Of a stretch of 45,257 nucleotides of DNA, positions 37,049-45,257 are shown one piece after another. The notes under the pieces are model-generated. The model ran no database searches, was not told where the DNA came from, and saw only the letters and a list, made by a program, of their open reading frames with translations. Origin of the DNA: Paraburkholderia sp. (GTDB taxonomy: Bacteria; Pseudomonadota; Gammaproteobacteria; Burkholderiales; Burkholderiaceae). Made by a program: the position numbers and the translations under genes. The stretch spans positions 1 to 45,257 of the forward strand of contig JAITTX010000502.1 in the NCBI GenBank assembly GCA_031286755.1, read 5' to 3'. Each line of letters starts with the position of its first letter. Within the stretch, counting starts at the first letter, position 1.

Positions 37049-38242
37049 TTACTGCTTTGCACCACCCTGGAACCACGCTGCAATCTTTTGACGCTCGTCG
37101 TCGGTCATTTTCGTGACGTTGCCGAGCGGCATGGCCTTGAGCGTGACGGCCTGCTGGTACAGACGCTGGGCGTTCTGCGAAATTTCGTCAGGCGTATCGA
37201 ACATCACGCCAGCGGGCGCCGCGCCCATCATCGTCGGGTGAGCCGAGTGGCAGCCCGCGCAACGCTGCGTCAGGATCGGCTGGATGTCCGAGATCTTGAG
37301 CGACGGAGCGTTCGCGGCTTCGGCTTGCGGCACGACCGGCTTCGGCAGGGTCCAGACCAGCGCGACGAACATCAGCACCACGCCGCCGATCGGCAGATAC
37401 CACAGCTGCTGACCACGGTGACGCATCACGAAGAACTGGCGAATCAGCGCGCCGGCCAGCATGATCACGACCAGCACGGCCCAGTTGTAGGCGTGTGCGT
37501 AGGTCATTGCGTAGTGGTTCGACAGCATCGCGAACACGACGGGCAGCGTGAAGTAGGTGTTGTGCACCGAGCGCTGCTTGCCGCGCTTGCCGTAGATCGG
37601 GTTCGGCGTTTCGCCCTTGAGCATCGCGGCGACCATCTTGCGCTGGCCCGGGATGATCACGAAGAACACGTTCGCCGACATGATCGTCGCCAGCATCGCA
37701 CCCATGATCAGGTACGCTGCGCGGCCCGAGAAGATGTGGCAGGCGAGGTAGGCTGCGATCACGACATAGATGCCGACGCAAACGCCGAGCAGCTTGTCGT
37801 TCGTGCCGAGCGTGCGGCACAGCGTGTCGTAGACGATCCAGCCGGCGGCGAGGAAGCCGAGTGCCGAGAAGACCGCGACGACCGGGCCCATGTCGAGCAC
37901 GTTCTTGTCGATCAGGTACGTGTTCGGCGCCATCAGGTACAGCACCGTGAACAGCGACGCGCCCGAGAGCCACGTCGTGTACGAAGGCCACTTCGACCAG
38001 TGCAGGTCATCGGGCATTTCGGGCGGCGCGACGGTGTACTTCTGCATGTTGTAGAAGCCGCCGCCGTGCACGTGCCACAGCTCGCCAAACACGCCGCGCC
38101 GCTTCTGGTTAGCGTCCGTAGGCGGTTTGAGGCTGTTGTCGAGCGCGACGAAGTAGAACGACTCGCCAATCCAGGCGATGGCCGCGATGACGTGGAACCA
38201 GCGCAACGCGAGGTTCAGCCAGTCGGTAATAAAGCCTTCCAT
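37049..38242 (-). CDS. puuD: Membrane-bound urate hydroxylase PuuD with C-terminal cytochrome c domain
   Basis: PuuD oxidises urate to 5-hydroxyisourate in the inner membrane and passes electrons to a fused cytochrome c rather than to oxygen. The 397-residue protein has about eight membrane segments starting FITDWLNLALRWFHVIAAIAWIGESFYFVALD, with the HVHGGGFYNMQKY and WSKWPSYTTWLSG segments of the family. The heme c motif is Cys328-Ala-Gly-Cys331-His332 (QRCAGCHSAHPTMMG), with distal AMPLGNVTKMTDDERQKIAAWF. ATG 38242 is preferred to 38266 because GGAGGAG lies just before it. It belongs to the right half of the purine locus; uraH is next upstream. Confidence 0.93.
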   Translation of the reverse strand: MEGFITDWLNLALRWFHVIAAIAWIGESFYFVALDNSLKPPTDANQKRRGVFGELWHVHGGGFYNMQKYTVAPPEMPDDLHWSKWPSYTTWLSGASLFTVLYLMAPNTYLIDKNVLDMGPVVAVFSALGFLAAGWIVYDTLCRTLGTNDKLLGVCVGIYVVIAAYLACHIFSGRAAYLIMGAMLATIMSANVFFVIIPGQRKMVAAMLKGETPNPIYGKRGKQRSVHNTYFTLPVVFAMLSNHYAMTYAHAYNWAVLVVIMLAGALIRQFFVMRHRGQQLWYLPIGGVVLMFVALVWTLPKPVVPQAEAANAPSLKISDIQPILTQRCAGCHSAHPTMMGAAPAGVMFDTPDEISQNAQRLYQQAVTLKAMPLGNVTKMTDDERQKIAAWFQGGAKQ

Positions 38243-38438
38243 GAAACTCCTCCACTCCTGATTCATTGCGCGAGCACGGCAAGGCGTCTCGCGCTGACTG
38301 CGGGGACGGCGCGCAGGATCCGGGAGACCCGGTCTCGCGCCAAACGCCGAGAGAAAATGCGGCGCGGCAAAAGCGGGGCATTGCTCGCGCGAGCCGCCGC
38401 CAGTCTGTTATGCGTTTTTTGGGTTTGGCAGGGGCCGC

Positions 38439-38792
38439 TCAGCTACCGCGATAGGTGCTGTAGGACCACGGCGAAACGAGCAGGGGCACGTGGTAGTGCG
38501 CGGTGGTGTCGGCGATGCCGAAACGCAGCACGACGCGGTCGACGAAGCGCGGTTCCGGGACTTTGGTGCCGAGCGAGGCGAAGTAATCGCCGGCGTGGAA
38601 CACCAGTTCGTATTCGCCCGTGGCGAGCGCCGCGCCTTCGAGCAGCGGTTCGTCGCAGCGGCCGTCGTGGTTGGTCGTGACGGTCTTCAGCGCGCGGCGG
38701 GATTCGCCGTCGATCGCGTGGAGTTCGACCTTGATGCCCGCGCCGGGACGGCCGTTCGCGGTGTCGAGCACGTGGGTAGTCAGCTTGCCCAT
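38439..38792 (-). CDS. uraH: 5-hydroxyisourate hydrolase (transthyretin-like)
   Basis: HIUase hydrolyses 5-hydroxyisourate, the PuuD product, to OHCU, the UraD substrate. The 117-residue protein starts MGKLTTHVLDTANGRPGAGIKVEL (active-site His7), contains NHDGRCDEPLLEG, and ends in the diagnostic YRGS tetrapeptide. ATG 38792 has AAGGAAAA upstream and gives the normal length; the longer ORF to 39062 is unsupported. puuD lies 196 bp downstream on the same strand. Confidence 0.96.
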   Translation of the reverse strand: MGKLTTHVLDTANGRPGAGIKVELHAIDGESRRALKTVTTNHDGRCDEPLLEGAALATGEYELVFHAGDYFASLGTKVPEPRFVDRVVLRFGIADTTAHYHVPLLVSPWSYSTYRGS

Positions 38793-39406
38793 TCGCAGTT
38801 TTCCTTGTCTTTTCCTGGTGTCATTGCGAGGTTTCGGCGGCAGTCCGATCCGTCGAACCCGGAGGTTCTTGGCGGATCGAGGCTCCACGTCAGCTGTGGC
38901 TACATACCCGTCGGCGGATCGATATGAGCGCCGTGCACGCATTTTAAGAACAATGCGGCATAAGCGCGCGACCGATAGGAAAGATAATGCCGGCAGCATG
39001 TGCGTGGGCTCCGCGCCTTGCGCCATGGGCCTTCCCGGGCGGTTCTGGGTTCGGGTTTTCACCCATGGGTGAATCGTAAGCGAGCCAAAAATCGACCTTT
39101 ATATGCATTTTCTGAATGTGGTTATCCCGGCCAGGCGAATTGTCAGCGTAATTTTGGCCACGCAAGGTAACGGCCATGCGCGGCCCGCCACGAGGTGAGC
39201 CGCGCGTCCCGAAGACGGCGCCAGGCGCTGGGTAACCGGGCCAGCGGCGTCTGCAGTCGGGACGCGTCGGCACCGGGTTCCCGGATCGGCTGGCGCGTGC
39301 GGCGAGGGCGTCTGCTTCATATTCACGGTCATCTCAAACGCGGCGTGCTTCGCGCTTATCAGCGTGAGGCACGCATCGCGGCAGGACAACGGAGCGAACA
39401 GACACA
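38793..39406. promoter_or_regulatory. 614-bp divergent region between uraH and the oxoguanine deaminase gene, with a perfect palindrome
   Basis: No gene is supported here. The clearest element is a perfect 16-bp palindrome, TTCACCCATGGGTGAA, at 39058-39073. It is followed by an AT-rich patch with TATATG (39100-39105). It sits about midway, so it could serve as an operator for both purine genes. The rest is GC-rich. Confidence 0.55.
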
Positions 39407-40828
39407 ATGGAACCCACCAACCGCACAGCGCCCGCGCAAGGCGCAGGGCAAGACATCAAGCAGGGGCGCGGCAAGACGCTGCTGGTGAAGAACGCTGACA
39501 TGCTGGTGACGATGGACGGCGCGCGACGCGAGATCCGCGGCGGTGGCCTCTATGTCGAACACAACCGCATCGTCGCGGTCGGCACGGCCGGCGAGCTGCC
39601 CGAAACTGCCGACGAAGTGCTCGACATGCGCGGCCACCTGGTCCTGCCGGGGCTCGTCAACACCCACCATCACATGTACCAGAGCCTCACGCGTGCCGTT
39701 CCGGCCGCGCAGGACGCCGAGCTCTTTGGCTGGCTTACGAATCTCTACAAGGTCTGGGCGAACCTCACGCCCGAAATGATCGAGGTTTCCACGCTCACGG
39801 CCATGGCCGAGCTGCTGCTCTCGGGCTGCACGACTTCCAGCGACCATCTTTACATCTATCCGAACGGCAGCGGGCTCGACGACAGTATCCGCGCCGCGCA
39901 GCAGATCGGCATGCGCTTTCACGCGGCGCGCGGGAGCATGAGCGTCGGCCAGAAGGACGGCGGTTTGCCGCCGGATTCCGTGGTCGAAAACGAAGACGCG
40001 ATTCTCGCCGACACCCAGCGCCTGATCGAGACCTATCACGACGAGGGCCGGTACGCGATGCTGCGCATGGTGGTGGCGCCGTGCTCGCCATTCTCGGTGA
40101 GTCGCGACCTGATGCGCGAGTCGGCGACGCTCGCGCGCCACTACGGCGTCTCCATGCACACGCACCTCGCGGAGAACGTCAACGACATCGCCTATAGCCG
40201 CGAAAAATTCGGCATGACGCCCGCCGAGTACGCCGAAGATCTGGGCTGGGTGGGCCACGACGTCTGGCATGCGCACTGCGTGCAGCTCGACGAGCACGGC
40301 ATCGGCCTGTTCGGGCGCACCGGCACGGGCGTCGCCCATTGCCCATGCTCGAACATGCGGCTCGCGTCGGGCATCGCGCCCGTCAAGAAAATGCGTCTCG
40401 CCGGCGTGCCGGTGGGGCTCGGCGTGGACGGCTCGGCCTCCAACGACGGCGCGCAGATGGTGGCCGAGGCGCGCCAGGCCATGCTGCTTGCGCGCGTGGG
40501 CTTCGGCCCCGACGCCATGACCGCGCGCGAAGCGCTCGAGATCGCCACGCTGGGCGGGGCGCGCGTGCTGGGCCGCGACGACATCGGTGCGCTCGCCCCG
40601 GGCATGGCCGCCGATTTCATCGCCTTCGACCTGCGCCAGCCGCTCTTTGCGGGCGCGCTGCACGATCCGGTGGCGGCGCTCGTGTTCTGCGCGCCGTCGC
40701 AGGTCGCGCTTTCGGTGATCAACGGGCGGGTTGTCGTGAAGGAAGGCGTGCTGCAGACCGTCGAGCTCGCACCCGTGATCGAACGACATAACCGGCTCGC
40801 GGGGCAGCTCGTGCAGTCGGCGAGATAA
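39407..40828 (+). CDS. 8-oxoguanine deaminase-like amidohydrolase
   Basis: A 473-residue metal-dependent amidohydrolase of the cytosine/guanine deaminase group, closest in pattern to 8-oxoguanine deaminase (TrzA/AtzB relatives), which turns 8-oxoguanine into urate and ammonia. Metal ligands are visible as His87-x-His89 (GLVNTHHHMYQSLTR), the His in HTHLAENVND, HAHCVQLDE and Asp in GVDGSASNDGAQMV. The first 22 residues are polar and variable. Placement beside puuD and uraH, which consume urate, supports the oxoguanine call over guanine or a triazine substrate. Confidence 0.85.
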   Translation: MEPTNRTAPAQGAGQDIKQGRGKTLLVKNADMLVTMDGARREIRGGGLYVEHNRIVAVGTAGELPETADEVLDMRGHLVLPGLVNTHHHMYQSLTRAVPAAQDAELFGWLTNLYKVWANLTPEMIEVSTLTAMAELLLSGCTTSSDHLYIYPNGSGLDDSIRAAQQIGMRFHAARGSMSVGQKDGGLPPDSVVENEDAILADTQRLIETYHDEGRYAMLRMVVAPCSPFSVSRDLMRESATLARHYGVSMHTHLAENVNDIAYSREKFGMTPAEYAEDLGWVGHDVWHAHCVQLDEHGIGLFGRTGTGVAHCPCSNMRLASGIAPVKKMRLAGVPVGLGVDGSASNDGAQMVAEARQAMLLARVGFGPDAMTAREALEIATLGGARVLGRDDIGALAPGMAADFIAFDLRQPLFAGALHDPVAALVFCAPSQVALSVINGRVVVKEGVLQTVELAPVIERHNRLAGQLVQSAR

Positions 40829-40849
40829 ATGGCCGAGGGTGCCAACGAA

Positions 40850-40879
40850 ACGGGCGGCGCGCGTGTGCGGGCCGCCCGT
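40850..40879. other. GC hairpin between the oxoguanine deaminase and LysR genes
   Basis: ACGGGCGGC (40850-40858) pairs with GCCGCCCGT (40871-40879) with a 12-base loop. An A-run follows on the + strand, so no T-tract supports termination in that direction. It lies between convergent genes and may still end transcription. Confidence 0.4.
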
Positions 40880-40950
40880 GGCGAAAAAAGTTGAAAGTGC
40901 GGTCATGCGACGCCGGGCGGCCACTTCGCCGCGACGGTGCCGCGTGCCGC

Positions 40951-41883
40951 TCAGGGCTTGTCGATCAGCGTCTTCGTCGCTTCGGTTACGAGACTGCGCA
41001 ACCAGCGTACTTCGTCCGAGTAATGACAGCGTTCATGCCACAACTGGTAGTACTGCATCGGCGGGAAGTCGAGCGGCGCCGGCACGACCGTGAGCGGCAA
41101 AAAGCGCGCGTAGTGGTCGGCGAACAGGCGCGTGGTCGTGAAGACGAGGTCCGACTTGATGAGCACGTAGGGCGCGAGGTTGAAGTACGGCAGCGTGACG
41201 ACCACGTGGCGCTTGAGGCGCTCGCGCGCGAGATGCACGTCGATGGCGCCGCGCTGGCCCACGGAGTAGGGCGTAGGCGCGAGATGCGGCGCATTGAGGT
41301 ACTGGTCGAGCGTGAGCCCGCCGCGCTTGGCGAACGGGTGCGTGCTGTTCATCAGGCAGACGATCTGGTCGACGAACAGGTTCGAAAGGTGCAGTTGCTC
41401 GGGCGGCTCGGGCCAGTTGCCGATCACGATGTCGAGCTTGCCCTCCTCGAGCGCGAGCTCGTAGTCGAACGAGGGGCCGAGCGAATGGAATTCGAGCGTG
41501 GCGTTGGGCGCGGCCTGGCGAAAACGCTCGACCACGGTGGGCACGAACAGCACGTTCAGGTAGTCCGGACAGCCGATGCGATAGCAGCGGATGGAGGTGG
41601 CCGGATCGAAATTGTGCTGCTGGAAGCGAATGCGCTCGATCTCGCGCAGGGCGTTCTGCACGGGCTCGAGCAGACGCAGACCGTATTCGGTGGGGACCAT
41701 GCCGGACTTGCCGCGCACGAGGAGCGGGTCGCCGGTGATGTCGCGCAGGCGCCGCAGCGCCGCGCTGATGGCGGGTTGCGACTGATTGAGCTTGACGGCG
41801 GCGCGCGTCACGCTGCGCTCCATCAAAAGGGTGTGCAAGACGCGCAAAAGGTACGTGTCGATCGCCTCGCGTTGCTGGCTCAT
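40951..41883 (-). CDS. LysR family transcriptional regulator
   Basis: A 310-residue LysR regulator. The winged helix is at the N-terminus (LLRVLHTLLMERSVTRAAVKLNQSQPAISAALRRLRDITGDPLLVRG). The effector domain follows, with IGCPDYLNVLFVPTVVERFRQAAPNATLEFHSLG and LDIVIGNWPEPPEQLHLSNLFVDQIVCLM, the pattern of the NodD/LinR-like branch. It is convergent with the oxoguanine deaminase gene and has AT-rich repeats in its upstream region. It probably regulates purine genes nearby; the effector is unknown. Confidence 0.88.
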   Translation of the reverse strand: MSQQREAIDTYLLRVLHTLLMERSVTRAAVKLNQSQPAISAALRRLRDITGDPLLVRGKSGMVPTEYGLRLLEPVQNALREIERIRFQQHNFDPATSIRCYRIGCPDYLNVLFVPTVVERFRQAAPNATLEFHSLGPSFDYELALEEGKLDIVIGNWPEPPEQLHLSNLFVDQIVCLMNSTHPFAKRGGLTLDQYLNAPHLAPTPYSVGQRGAIDVHLARERLKRHVVVTLPYFNLAPYVLIKSDLVFTTTRLFADHYARFLPLTVVPAPLDFPPMQYYQLWHERCHYSDEVRWLRSLVTEATKTLIDKP

Positions 41884-41894
41884 GAACTCTCCGG

Positions 41895-41950
41895 ATTATA
41901 TGTTTTGTCTGATAATGGGACTTTGTCAGTATATGATTTTTAATATGAAC
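41895..41950. promoter_or_regulatory. AT-rich repeats upstream of the LysR gene
   Basis: TTTGTCTGATAATG (41904-41917) and TTTGTCAGTATATG (41922-41935) are direct repeats 18 bp apart in an AT-rich stretch next to the LysR start. They resemble a LysR autoregulatory site shared with a leftward and a former rightward promoter. The remaining 41884-42390 interval holds only the ABC remnant described separately. Confidence 0.5.
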
Positions 41951-42053
41951 TGGTAGCTCCGTCAAGGGAGGCTTTCTACCAGGCACGGTTATTGAACGCG
42001 CGCCGCGCGGGAGGTGCGCGGGTTTTTGGGGCGCGAAAAGGAAGGGGTTGTCG

Positions 42054-42339
42054 ATGCAAAACGAGACCTCTTTCGGCACCTCGCTCGACGACGTCACGTT
42101 CGTCGCGCCCGTGGGCAAAATCTCGGGGATTGCCGGTGTGTCTGGCAACGGTTGGGCGAAACTGCTCGCGGCGCTTTCTGGTTTTCGGTTCCAGCTTCGG
42201 TTATCAGGACTTCGAACTGAAGACCGCGAAGGACTCCCCCGATACCGTGCTCCCGCGCGCAACCGGCTACAAGAAAGCCGCGAACTTCAGCACCTGCGTT
42301 GCGGCGCAAGGCCCGCAGCAATCTTCCCGGCGTAGATGA
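42054..42339 (+). pseudogene. Truncated ABC ATPase remnant (sugar/nucleoside importer type)
   Basis: An open frame from ATG 42054, with AAGGGG upstream, reads MQNETSFGTSLDDVTFV, then APVGKISGIAGVSGNGWAKL and LAALSG to about 42182. This matches the start of the second ATPase domain of sugar/nucleoside importers (typically GxIxGIAGVSGNGQxELLxALSG), with Q changed to W. After that the frame loses similarity. The next segment reads sensibly in another frame, from 42181 to 42339 (FGSSFGYQDFELKTAKDS onward), but I do not recognise it. There is no first ATPase domain, signature motif or Walker B. I take it as a decayed transporter gene, perhaps fused with another fragment by deletion. Confidence 0.55.
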
Positions 42340-42390
42340 AATCGCGCCTCCCGGGCGGCGGCGTCCGGTCTTTGCAGCGCCGCGCGAGCC

Positions 42391-42600
42391 TCATTCGTCG
42401 ATGCGCAACCCCACCTTGATCGTCACCTGCCAGCGCGTGATCTGGTCGTCTTCGATCAGCCCGCGCGTTTCGGTGACCTCGAACCAGTGCAGATTGCGCA
42501 GCGTTTTCGAGGCGCGTGCGATGGCGCAGCGGATCGCGTCGTCGCTCGAGACGGTGGAGGAGCCGGTGAGTTCGATTTGCTTGTAGACGTGGTCGTTCAT
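42391..42600 (-). CDS. Dodecin flavoprotein
   Basis: A 69-residue dodecin, a hollow 12-subunit flavin-binding storage protein. MNDHVYKQIELTGSSTVSSDDAIRCAIARASKTLRNLHWFEVTETRG, the flavin-stacking Trp46-type position (LHWFEV) and the terminal WQVTIKVGLRIDE are diagnostic. ATG 42600 has AAGGAG nearby; the ORF to 42699 runs over the promoter. Confidence 0.95.
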   Translation of the reverse strand: MNDHVYKQIELTGSSTVSSDDAIRCAIARASKTLRNLHWFEVTETRGLIEDDQITRWQVTIKVGLRIDE

Positions 42601-42663
42601 GACGATGTCTCCTTCTTGCAGGCTGCAAGCCGCGGTCGGCGCGTTCGGTTCACGCGCCAATCG

Positions 42664-42692
42664 AGTATAGGCAACGGCCCGGCGAGCGTCAG
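42664..42692 (-). promoter_or_regulatory. Dodecin promoter
   Basis: On the - strand CTGACG (42692-42687) and TATACT (42669-42664) are spaced by 17 bases, a reasonable sigma-70 promoter about 60 bases before the dodecin start. Confidence 0.6.
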
Positions 42693-42837
42693 GCCACAAA
42701 GCCGGGGCACAGATGAAGGCGTCGTGCCGGTATCATGGCGCCTCGCTATGGTGCCGCATCGGCCATGCCGGTCATGGCTGGGCAGCGGCGGCGCGAAATC
42801 TGAAAAGTCGTGAAGCATGAAGCAGGAGACGAAGAAG

Positions 42838-43731
42838 ATGCAGAAGCAGGAACTGGGATTTTGCGGACCGGGATTGATGGGTGCGCCGATGATCCGCCAC
42901 TTGTTGCGCGCGGGTAACGCGGTCCGCGTGTGGAATCGCTCGCCGGAGAAGGCCGAGGCGCTGGTCGCCGACGGCGCCCAGGTCGCCGTCACGCCGGCGG
43001 AGCTGGCTCAGCACGCGGATGTGGTGCTGTTGTGCGTCGCGGACGGCGCCGCGGTCGAACAGGTGGTGTTCGGCGAGCACGGCTTGCTGGCCGCCGGGCG
43101 GAGCGAGGGCGTGCGCGTGCGCCGTATTGTCGATCACTCGAGCATCCCGCCCGAACTGACGCGCGAGCTGGCCGCGCGCGCTGCGGCGCTGGGCGTGGGC
43201 TGGGTGGACGCGCCGGTCTCGGGCGGCGTGGCGGGCGCGCAGGCGGGCTCGCTCGCGGTCATGGCGGGCGGGGCGAAGGAGGATGTCGAGGCGGTGGCGC
43301 CGATGCTGGCCGCCTATGCGGCGCGGGTGACGCACATGGGCGGCCCCGGAGCGGGGCAGACCACGAAGCTGTGCAATCAGGCGATCGTCACGGCGACGGT
43401 TGCGGCGATTGCCGAAGCGGTGGGTCTCGCGCGCCGCAGCGGCATCGATGCCGCCAAGCTGCCCGAGGCGCTCGCGGGCGGCTGGGCCGACTCCACGCTG
43501 CTGCGCACGTTCGTGCCGCGCATGACGCAGGATGGACTCGTGCCGATCGGCGCGCTGAAAACGTTCCAGAAGGACGTGGACACGGTCGCGGACGCAGCAC
43601 GCCAGACCGGCACGCCCATGCCGGTGGCGGGCACCGTCCAGCAAATCCTGCGCCTCGCCGAGGCGATGGGGCTGGCCGAGGCGGACTTCTCGGGCTTCGT
43701 CGACGTCTTGCAGACGTCGCGGTCCGCCTGA
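42838..43731 (+). CDS. NAD(P)-dependent beta-hydroxyacid dehydrogenase (GlxR/3-hydroxyisobutyrate dehydrogenase family)
   Basis: A 297-residue beta-hydroxyacid dehydrogenase. The nucleotide-binding motif is LGFCGPGLMGAPMIRHLL, the substrate loop is DAPVSGGVAGAQAGSLAVMAGG, and the catalytic lysine lies in GPGAGQTTKLCNQ. Members reduce tartronate semialdehyde to glycerate or oxidise 3-hydroxyisobutyrate; the nearby glyoxylate-producing pathway makes the first attractive but unproven. ATG 42838 is chosen for AGGAGA eight bases upstream; ATG 42817 would add seven residues. Confidence 0.88.
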   Translation: MQKQELGFCGPGLMGAPMIRHLLRAGNAVRVWNRSPEKAEALVADGAQVAVTPAELAQHADVVLLCVADGAAVEQVVFGEHGLLAAGRSEGVRVRRIVDHSSIPPELTRELAARAAALGVGWVDAPVSGGVAGAQAGSLAVMAGGAKEDVEAVAPMLAAYAARVTHMGGPGAGQTTKLCNQAIVTATVAAIAEAVGLARRSGIDAAKLPEALAGGWADSTLLRTFVPRMTQDGLVPIGALKTFQKDVDTVADAARQTGTPMPVAGTVQQILRLAEAMGLAEADFSGFVDVLQTSRSA

Positions 43732-43933
43732 GGACGCTTGCCTCGGGGCGCCGCCGTAAGGCGATTCCCCCGGTTTGCGGTTACCACGTTTCCTCGCATT
43801 TCCCCATCAGGCGGCCCGTGTTCCGTGCCGGGTGGTGCCGTCGGCACGAATCTGCCACGAATTTCCGGTAGCGTCTCCTGAGCGCGGCTCTGCGGCGAGT
43901 ACGGCTGGCAGCCGCGCGTGAACTGACATAACC

Positions 43934-43942
43934 TGATAAAAT
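43934..43942 (+). promoter_or_regulatory. Extended -10 promoter upstream of ybiT
   Basis: TGATAAAAT (43934-43942) is a TGN-extended -10 with TAAAAT as hexamer, 38 bases before the GTG start. No -35 is apparent. The rest of 43732-43979 holds no gene. Confidence 0.5.
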
Positions 43943-43979
43943 TACAGGTTTTTCGTCGATCTACTTTCCGGGACGCGCT

Positions 43980-45257
43980 GTGCTCTCTACCGCCAACATC
44001 ACCATGCAATTCGGGCCGAAGCCCTTGTTCGAGAACATCTCGGTCAAATTCGGCGAAGGCAACCGCTATGGCCTGATCGGCGCGAACGGTTGCGGCAAGT
44101 CCACCTTCATGAAGATCCTCGGTGGCGACCTCGAGCAGAGTTCGGGCACCGTGATCCTCGAACCGAACGTGCGTCTGGGCAAGCTGCGCCAGGACCAGTT
44201 CGCGTACGAAGACGTGCGCGTGCTCGACGTCGTCATGATGGGCCACACGGAAATGTGGGCCGCGATGACCGAGCGCGACGCGATCTACGCGAACCCCGAG
44301 GCCACCGATGACGACTACATGAAAGCCGCCGACCTCGAGACGAAATTCGCCGAGTACGACGGCTACACGGCCGAGGCACGCGCGGGCGAGCTGCTGCTCG
44401 GCATCGGCATCGACACGGAGTTCCACAACGGCCCGATGAGCGGCGTGGCGCCGGGCTGGAAGCTGCGCGTGCTGCTCGCGCAGGCGCTGTTCTCGAAGCC
44501 GGACGTGCTCCTGCTCGACGAGCCGACCAACAACCTCGACATCAACTCGATCCGCTGGCTGGAAGATGTTCTGAACGAGTACAACTCGACGATGATCATC
44601 ATCTCGCACGATCGTCACTTCCTGAACTCGGTGTGCACGCACATGGCCGACATGGACTTCGGCACGCTGAAGGTCTGGCCGGGCAACTACGACGACTACA
44701 TGCTCGCTTCGGCGCAGGCGCGCGAGCGCCAGGCGGCGGCGAATACGCGTGCGAAGGAGCGCGTCGCCGAACTGCAGGACTTCGTGCGCCGCTTCTCGGC
44801 GAACAAGTCGAAGGCACGTCAGGCAACCAGCCGCGCGAAGCAGATCGACAAGATCAAGATCGCGGAATTCAAGCCGTCGTCGCGCCAGAACCCGTTCATT
44901 CGCTTCGAGTTCGAGAAGAAGCTGCACAACGTTGCAGTGGTTGCCGAAGACATCACGAAGAAGTACGAGCGCACGATCTTCCAGAACTTCAACCTGTCGG
45001 TGCAGCCGGGCGAGCGCATCGCGATCATCGGCGAGAACGGCGCGGGCAAGACCACGCTGCTGCGCTCGCTGCTCGGCAACCTGGCTGTCGATAACGGCAC
45101 GGTGAAGTGGGCCGAGAATGCGAATGTCGGCTACATGCCGCAGGACACGTACGAAGAGTTTCCGAACGACGTCACGCTGATGGACTGGATCGACCAGTAC
45201 CGCCAGGAAGGCGACGACGAGCAGTCCGTGCGCGGCACGCTGGGCCGTCTGCTGTTT
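43980..45257 (+). CDS. ybiT: ABC-F family ATPase YbiT (3' end outside window)
   Basis: An ABC-F translation-type protein: two ATPase domains without membrane parts, acting on ribosomes. The frame is open to the window edge, giving 426 of about 530 residues. The start is GTG 43980 ([46 protein letters not shown]). Domain 1 has the YbiT-type signature region [18 protein letters not shown] and [19 protein letters not shown]. The linker contains [22 protein letters not shown] and [11 protein letters not shown], characteristic of YbiT rather than EttA, Uup or YheS. Domain 2 Walker A is GENGAGKTT. No truncation other than the window end is seen. Confidence 0.95.
   Translation, partial: MLSTANITMQFGPKPLFENISVKFGEGNRYGLIGANGCGKSTFMKILGGDLEQSSGTVILEPNVRLGKLRQDQFAYEDVRVLDVVMMGHTEMWAAMTERDAIYANPEATDDDYMKAADLETKFAEYDGYTAEARAGELLLGIGIDTEFHNGPMSGVAPGWKLRVLLAQALFSKPDVLLLDEPTNNLDINSIRWLEDVLNEYNSTMIIISHDRHFLNSVCTHMADMDFGTLKVWPGNYDDYMLASAQARERQAAANTRAKERVAELQDFVRRFSANKSKARQATSRAKQIDKIKIAEFKPSSRQNPFIRFEFEKKLHNVAVVAEDITKKYERTIFQNFNLSVQPGERIAIIGENGAGKTTLLRSLLGNLAVDNGTVKWAENANVGYMPQDTYEEFPNDVTLMDWIDQYRQEGDDEQSVRGTLGRLLF

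Noticed and set aside
42601..42699. N-terminal 33-residue extension of dodecin
   Set aside because: It overlaps a good promoter (CTGACG/TATACT) and the ribosome binding site for the internal ATG at 42600.

Overview
The window is a G+C-rich chromosomal segment from a betaproteobacterium, most likely Paraburkholderia, Caballeronia or Burkholderia. This rests on gene content and order (ppsA - nfeD/SPFH - smpB - ratA - rnfH - guaB - guaA), on very strong GC codon bias, on a trimeric autotransporter with an extended signal peptide region, and on a complete urate-to-glyoxylate gene set. No rRNA, tRNA, CRISPR array, insertion sequence or prophage gene was seen.

Layout. 1-10.1 kb is housekeeping: the end of PEP synthase, an NfeD/stomatin pair, SmpB, the RatA-RnfH pair, a drug/metabolite exporter, and GMP synthesis (guaB, a small membrane protein, guaA). 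10.1-20.4 kb holds an RNA cyclic phosphodiesterase, a three-gene sugar ABC importer, an aromatic amino acid module (Lrp-type regulator, aroP permease, aromatic aminotransferase), a tiny lipoprotein, a DUF1992 protein, tadA and ldcA. 20.7-26.6 kb begins a purine/ureide catabolic locus: FCD-type GntR regulator, NCS1 permease, hydantoin/allantoin racemase-like protein, puuE, uraD and allA. The locus resumes at 37.0-41.9 kb with membrane urate hydroxylase puuD, uraH, an 8-oxoguanine-deaminase-like amidohydrolase and a LysR regulator. The end of the window has a decayed ABC ATPase fragment, dodecin, a beta-hydroxyacid dehydrogenase and the ABC-F protein YbiT, which is cut by the window edge.

The most interesting part lies between the two halves of the purine locus, at 26.7-37.0 kb. 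It is bounded by two strong bidirectional terminators. It holds a 1191-residue trimeric autotransporter and, divergent from it across an AT-rich spacer, a five-gene operon. The first gene was found by reading the DNA. It encodes a 40-residue peptide with a Gly-Gly leader followed directly by Cys-Cys and a (Gln-Pro)5 tail, and it has a good ribosome binding site and its own terminator. Downstream come a LpxL/HtrB-like acyltransferase with an altered active-site motif, a HlyD-type adaptor, a C39-peptidase ABC exporter with an intact catalytic triad, and a TolC-type outer membrane protein. I infer a type I secretion system that cleaves and exports this peptide, possibly as an acylated product. 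I do not recognise it as a described family.

How the genes work together. 8-oxoguanine deaminase gives urate. PuuD, UraH and UraD convert urate to allantoin, PuuE gives allantoate, and AllA releases glyoxylate from ureidoglycolate. The step between allantoate and ureidoglycolate (allantoicase or allantoate amidohydrolase) is not encoded in the window. The NCS1 permease would supply allantoin or a related substrate, and the dehydrogenase at 42.8 kb could act on tartronate semialdehyde further down.
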